From assembly GCF_035582795.1 (NCBI RefSeq), contig NC_134366.1:108259756-108323755 (forward strand): a stretch of 64,000 nucleotides of DNA, given 5' to 3'. Made by a program: the position numbers and the translations under genes. The stretch's first letter is position 1. Every line of letters begins with the position of its first letter. The notes below the pieces were generated by a model. That model saw nothing but the letters and a program-made list of their open reading frames with translations. It did not search any database and was not told where the DNA came from. The stretch comes from Mycteria americana (lineage: Eukaryota > Chordata > Aves > Ciconiiformes > Ciconiidae). Shown here piece after piece: positions 59,027 through 64,000 of this stretch.

Positions 59027-62000
59027 TATATATATATTGCGGAACACTTACTGAAAAGATTATACCTCATCGGGGTAGAAGGGGATTTCAGAAGCGTTTC
59101 CGTATAAAGGGACTATTTTGAATCATGTCTTGCTTCAAAGGAAATTCCATGAAATTGGGGACGCAATGAAGACTATTGCTGTCTTTGTATCACATATTTA
59201 AATTAACTCCTCAGTTAAATGAAACGTTACAAAGGTGGCAAACAATAAAACAAAGAAGAAACCGTACTTTATGTATTTTTCAGGTGAGGAAAAAGTACAA
59301 ATACTATGATGATGAGATTAATATGGCTAGGTGTGGATAGGGTTTATATTATCATGCTCTGTGCAAGTTGAAGGGGGTTTTGAGGAAATGAGGAGCTACC
59401 AGCAGGTGTAGTTCTTTATTTGTGATGACAGGTGTGGTAAGTGAAGAAAAAGACATACATGGCATAGTTTCTCTGATATTAATAGTGCTGTGCTTGCTTA
59501 CACCTGCAGATTGTCCTGCACTGTTGGTTACAGTGGTAGTATCAGCTGGATAAAACAAATTATGTGCACGTTTCTCCACAGTCTTTGCAACACTAATTGC
59601 AACTGCTTCTGCTTCTCTGCTGTCTACTGTTGTCTACACTGATGAGCGCTACTAATGTGACTAATATTCCCCAAAGCAGTATTTACAGGACTCCTATGCT
59701 GTGCTAGGGAAAGAGGCTGTTCTAAGGGTGTTCAGGACCTCTGATGGAGTAGTTTTCAACAGTAACATGTTCTTTGAAAGTACTGACAATTCACAGAATA
59801 CAGGGCCAGTACTTCACATTGTTTTTGTTTCTTGCTGACAGTTTTCCTTCCTGTGCCTGCAAAGAAATGTCATTCTTCCTGGGGAGTACAGGAAAAGGCA
59901 GAAAGGTGAAAATAGTAGTGCCAAGGACAGGAAAAGGATAGGAAACTGAAACTCTGTTAAGAAAAACTAAGACTTTTTGACGTTTCAAAACACAGTCAAT
60001 GATTTAGCTTCTCAATACATTATTTGTCCCCAGCTTTCTCAAATTGGTAAGTTTCTAATGTGTCCCTTATCACATTTTATGAGTACTAGGGCAAAATTTC
60101 TAATCAGTGAGGAAGTGTAGTAGACAGCAAGTCTAATCTGGGCTATGATGATAATTCTCAGAGAAGTAGCAAAAGTAATTCTAATACTGACTCCAGGAGC
60201 TGCTTTGCTTTGTTTAGTTTCTAAAGAGGAGATACCTGGAGACACATTCAAGGTCAGATATAAGTTTTGTATTGACCAAGGAGACATTACAAGGTGGTAC
60301 GTTCTCCAGCTGCACATCCAGGAGAGAGTTTTACATAGTTAGGTTTTCGAAAGTTGTTAATGACATGTATTGTAGAATTGGTAAAACCATGAGACAGGGA
60401 TCACATGTGCATCCAAATCTGACCCTAGCTGTTGCACAAAAAAAAAAAAAATCTATAGCATCTCCATCTCAAAAATTAGCCAAAATCAACATGAAAAGAG
60501 TTGTAGATCCTACATGTCCTGTCAGTCACCTCATGCAGCATTGGTAATTCCATAATCACATTTTTTCATTTAATGAATGAATCAAGTATATAAAGAGTCC
60601 CCATATTGGTTGCAGTACAAAAAATGTGTAGAATATACAGCAGGATGTGGTAGGAAAAAATATGACCTTTATGGGAACAGGTTTTGGGCTCGTCCATAAG
60701 TGAAGGCTAGGTTGAGAGCAGATGTTAGAATAATACCACCTCTGAGATGTACCCTCAGATTTGAGCACTAGCTGCTGAATGGCACTACGTTTCTGTGACT
60801 TACCTGTGTTGCAACTACTGGCTGATCTATGTTTGTAGAAATACTTCGTCCATCTTAAAATCACAATGAATGGATCTTAGAAAGGCATCTTTTCTCTTTT
60901 GGTACTTGGAAGGAATAGCCATGATTAAGAGCAGTTTCTTAGGTCTGTAATGCTCCAGGCATTGTGGACACCACAGTGTGGTTTCGAGCATATGACATCC
61001 TGGTCACTCCCTCCATGAGGGCGTAGACTGGTAAGAGAGAGCAGGACAGATGTCTGGAGCAATATTAGACGGTGTGAGACGGTCCTCTTGATTAAAGGAC
61101 AATCTTCTAGTCAGGCATGCTGCATAGTCAGCAGCTGGGAACACCACCACTTTCATTTCAAGTGGCCTCGTGTAAGGGACAGGAGACTTGTAGGTGTCAA
61201 AATCCATCGTTCTCTTCCTTAACCACAGAAATCTTGCGCAAGATGAAATCAGGCAATCTAGATGCAATAAAACTAAGTAGGGAAAATGTTGGGCAATACC
61301 TGCTGACATCACTATCGCTAGACATAGACCATATGTGACTGCTGTCGACTGAAGTATGTAAACTTTGCTGAGCTGTGGTGTGCTGCAAAGGTTAAGGTTA
61401 GTCATGCTGGAACCCTAGCAAAAGGTCTCTTGAATGAGGTCCACTTCTGTGGTGTTCGATACCCAAAAGAACTGAAAAGGCAGAGGTTTTCTCTAGGTGG
61501 GGATGTCCACATCGGCAGCGTAGTCATCAAGCTGAGCATTGGTGCAGCTCTGGAACCTGCTGCTCTTCAGAAGAGCCAGAGCCTTGATGGAGAAGGGGAA
61601 CCCTGGTGAGGGTGCACGCATGCTGTAGCTTTAAATCTGTAAAGGGACGTCTGGCAGAAGGGGGCTGAAAAACTCTGCCAGAAGTAGGAGGATGGGGGGA
61701 AAAAGCGATTTAAGGTAGTAGTTTCTGACCGATGGATGCCTGTTAGCCTCATTCTTTCTCTGGTACCACCACCGAGCTGTTTCATCAAACCTTTAAAAGA
61801 GACACTGTTGAAAACAGTGTTTTAATAGACTTTTGCGGGCCAGCCTTAGAGCGTTTAGCCTGGCTTGGTGGACCATACTTTGGGAGTGCCTTCTTAAGGG
61901 GAATTCTGGTCTACTTATTGTAATAAAGTTCTCAATTCATTGTCAGAAGACTGAAACTCTTTTGGGGATTCTGCACTATTGTCATTTGACATGGTGGCTG

Positions 62001-64000
62001 TCGGGGATTGTGGATGGTTTAGAGGCATATGGGGGGTATTGGCCTATCACAGATTCCCTGGGAGCTGCTGTGTGCCATGGGGGGCCTTGGAGTCTATTCT
62101 CTCTTGCAGAAGGGGCATGCTCTGCCACCCCCAAGGAACAATAACGTTCAGACAAAGAACATTTTTTCCAGATCTCTTTTGCAAACGTGGAGCTGAGTGT
62201 AGAACCCTTTCTGAGCCAAGAGGGAGCTGCAGAATTTTGTATATCTGCTCTACCATGAAGCCAGGAGGAATATTGGGCAGAGGCTTCTTTGGAGGGTGAT
62301 GTTTTGGGGCCGTCTGAGTGCAGATGGTTCTTGCTACTCTAAAACCAGAAAAAGAGCTTCTGAACCCTAGACAGAAGGTTTTCCATCCTTGCCATTAAAA
62401 ACAGCTCCACTGAATTATGGAGACATGGGTAGTAAAAGCCAAAGCACTTAGAAATGCAGAATGGAGTGCTCTGAAGCCATAGAAGGAAGTCTGATTCCTG
62501 AGCAAAATTACTTTTGATGGGATTCCAGGATAGCTACTGCATCACTGATATCAGTTGTGGATCTACACTGGGTGTGGAATGTGTGGAACAAAGACACAGA
62601 CGTATTCTCTCAAGTGGTATCTTTTTAGGGGATGGTCAAATGAGACAGAATGAGCAGATATACCAGCTCACCACTGCCAAAAAGATGAGATCCTCGACCC
62701 TTCTCTCCCTTTCTTTCCCATCATAGACATTGTGTTTTCTCTGACACTTGTATCTCTCCAGGACTCATTTAATTCACTTGAATAGTAGACCATTTATAGC
62801 ATTTATGTTGTGGGTAGTTTTCTGAAATTTCAGTCAATCAAATCAGGTCATAGAAGAGACTGATGCTACAGCCATAAAACATGACAGTGGATTATGCGGC
62901 TTTGAGCAGGGGAGGAGGAAGATGGGAGCTGGGGCATAGAAAGAGGGCAGCAGGAGAAGAAGAAAGGGAAAGACAGACTTCACACTTTCAGCTGCAGGGA
63001 ACCATTTATTGGGTTTATCTACCCATCAAAGTTACACTGTGGTTTTATGCCACTTAAAACAATTTTTCCAATTAAAATTGAAGAGTTTTCCTTACTAAGT
63101 TTTGTAAATGCCCTTTTTTTTTTTTTTTTGCTTGCATGAGGAACTGATAGGTAAACTGAATTTTTAGCTCTTCACATGCCTGAATTTTTCTGAACTTTGC
63201 TGAATTTTGTGACCTAGATGTTGGTCTTCTCTTGTTTCATGAGGCATGTTCCATGTCTTCTGTAATTCTTTTTTTTTTCCACATGAATGATTCAATCCCT
63301 AATAAAATCTTCAACTAAAGAAAAAAATAGATAAGTAGAAGTCAAACAGCAACAAAATGCTGAGTATCAGCTATATGGAACTCAGATTTAAAATGTGGAG
63401 TAAACTTCACTGCTTTACTGTGTGCAGTTGTTTCTGTGGTCATTCAGATTAAAGCAAGAAGGGATGGGCCATAAATACGATGGTCTTGAGAAACAGTGAC
63501 TAATAGGGAAAGGCAGGTCAAATATCAACCAACAATTTTAGCCTCAGTCCCATGAGGATTATACACAAACAGCTAAATATAGGAGCATTCTCCTAAATTA
63601 AGACAAATTAATTAAGGCCAGAGAGAATTTTATGTGGTTCAGAGCCCACTAGGAAAAGCAAAGTCATATAATTTCATAAGTCTGATTTCTTGTTCTCAGT
63701 GAACAAATTGACTTGAATGACTGGTAACTTCAACACTCTGCTGACCAGAACAAAAACCTGTCCCTTTCACCCAAGACTGTAGACTTTTCTTCACCACTGA
63801 AGGTCCTTCTCTCTGTAATAGAACCTTGGGAAAACCTAGGTTTTAAATTTTGGAGCATTAGACTTCCTGTGTACCCTGTTCTTTTAAAAATTGTATTCCT
63901 CAAATGATAACAGAATCCACCAACAGCTAGACCCCTTTTTAGTAGTACAGGCATTAGCGATGCAGGGATCCTGCACTTAGACTTTAGAACGTGTGTCGGG
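59027..64000. other. unresolved intergenic DNA
   Basis: It contains moderately long open frames on both strands, the longest being 61004-61405 minus (133 codons), none with a recognised domain. T-rich tracts occur near 58982-58996, 63111-63129 and 63267-63280, and an A-run near 60438-60450. It may include decayed retroelement sequence or exons of an unannotated transcript, but I could not assign any. Confidence 0.4.

Noticed and set aside
59450-59625. Minus-strand open stretch of about 60 codons with acceptor- and donor-like ends
   Set aside because: Composition looks protein-like, but stops flank it closely, no neighbouring exon joins in frame and no family is recognised.
43000-64000. Expected mammalian neighbours upstream of NR4A3 (SEC61B, ALG2, TGFBR1)
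   Set aside because: I looked for SEC61B-like sequence (for example its end WGKYTRS) and saw no match in the frames. Any such neighbour would lie outside the window.

Overview
The window is vertebrate nuclear DNA, almost certainly from a bird. The evidence is a complete, interrupted NR4A3 (NOR-1) gene on the minus strand, CR1 LINE remnants, and three copies of an avian LTR family that begins TGTCCTGGTTTC/TGCTGGTTTTGC. Large introns, long non-coding stretches and GC-rich islands with long C/G homopolymers fit the same picture. I see no prokaryotic, organellar, CRISPR or plasmid features.

Layout, left to right. About 1-750 is downstream flank. About 750-25290 is NR4A3, read right to left: an AT-rich putative 3' UTR, then six coding exons (3462-3724, 13928-14106, 15313-15512, 20918-21090, 22046-22175, 24404-25288). 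Joined, they give an uninterrupted 609-residue orphan nuclear receptor with GT-AG introns and consistent phases. The largest intron carries a solo LTR (10728-11272) with a perfect 5-bp target-site duplication. A candidate 5' UTR exon ends at a strong donor at 27924. GC-rich promoter DNA follows to about 33.5 kb. It contains a cluster of four CRE-type sites (30953-31045), a GC-rich minisatellite and an ATT microsatellite (31080-31401), and a second module with CCAAT boxes, CRE half-sites, Ets/CArG-like elements and a minus-strand TATA box (32430-32790).

From 33.5 to 41 kb is upstream flank with a second solo LTR (34448-35034) and old SINE/CR1 remnants. A separate CpG island (41.15-42.93 kb) has two TATA boxes and a consensus CRE. 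It shares a 12-mer and a 10-mer with the 32.5 kb module, so the two may be related immediate-early control regions or the island may start an unannotated transcript. From 43 to 64 kb I recognise no known gene. That stretch holds ancient CR1 fragments (49.85-51.03 kb), a younger CR1 3' end (56.6-56.9 kb), an LTR fragment (57.99-58.07 kb), and next to it a splice-ready set of open frames (58105-59026) that I could not identify.

In function, the window is essentially one immediate-early transcription factor gene and its regulatory surroundings. CRE, Ets/CArG-like and MEF2-like sites match the stimulus-induced behaviour known for the NR4A family. All homology calls come from reading the sequence and remembered family features. 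No database search was run.
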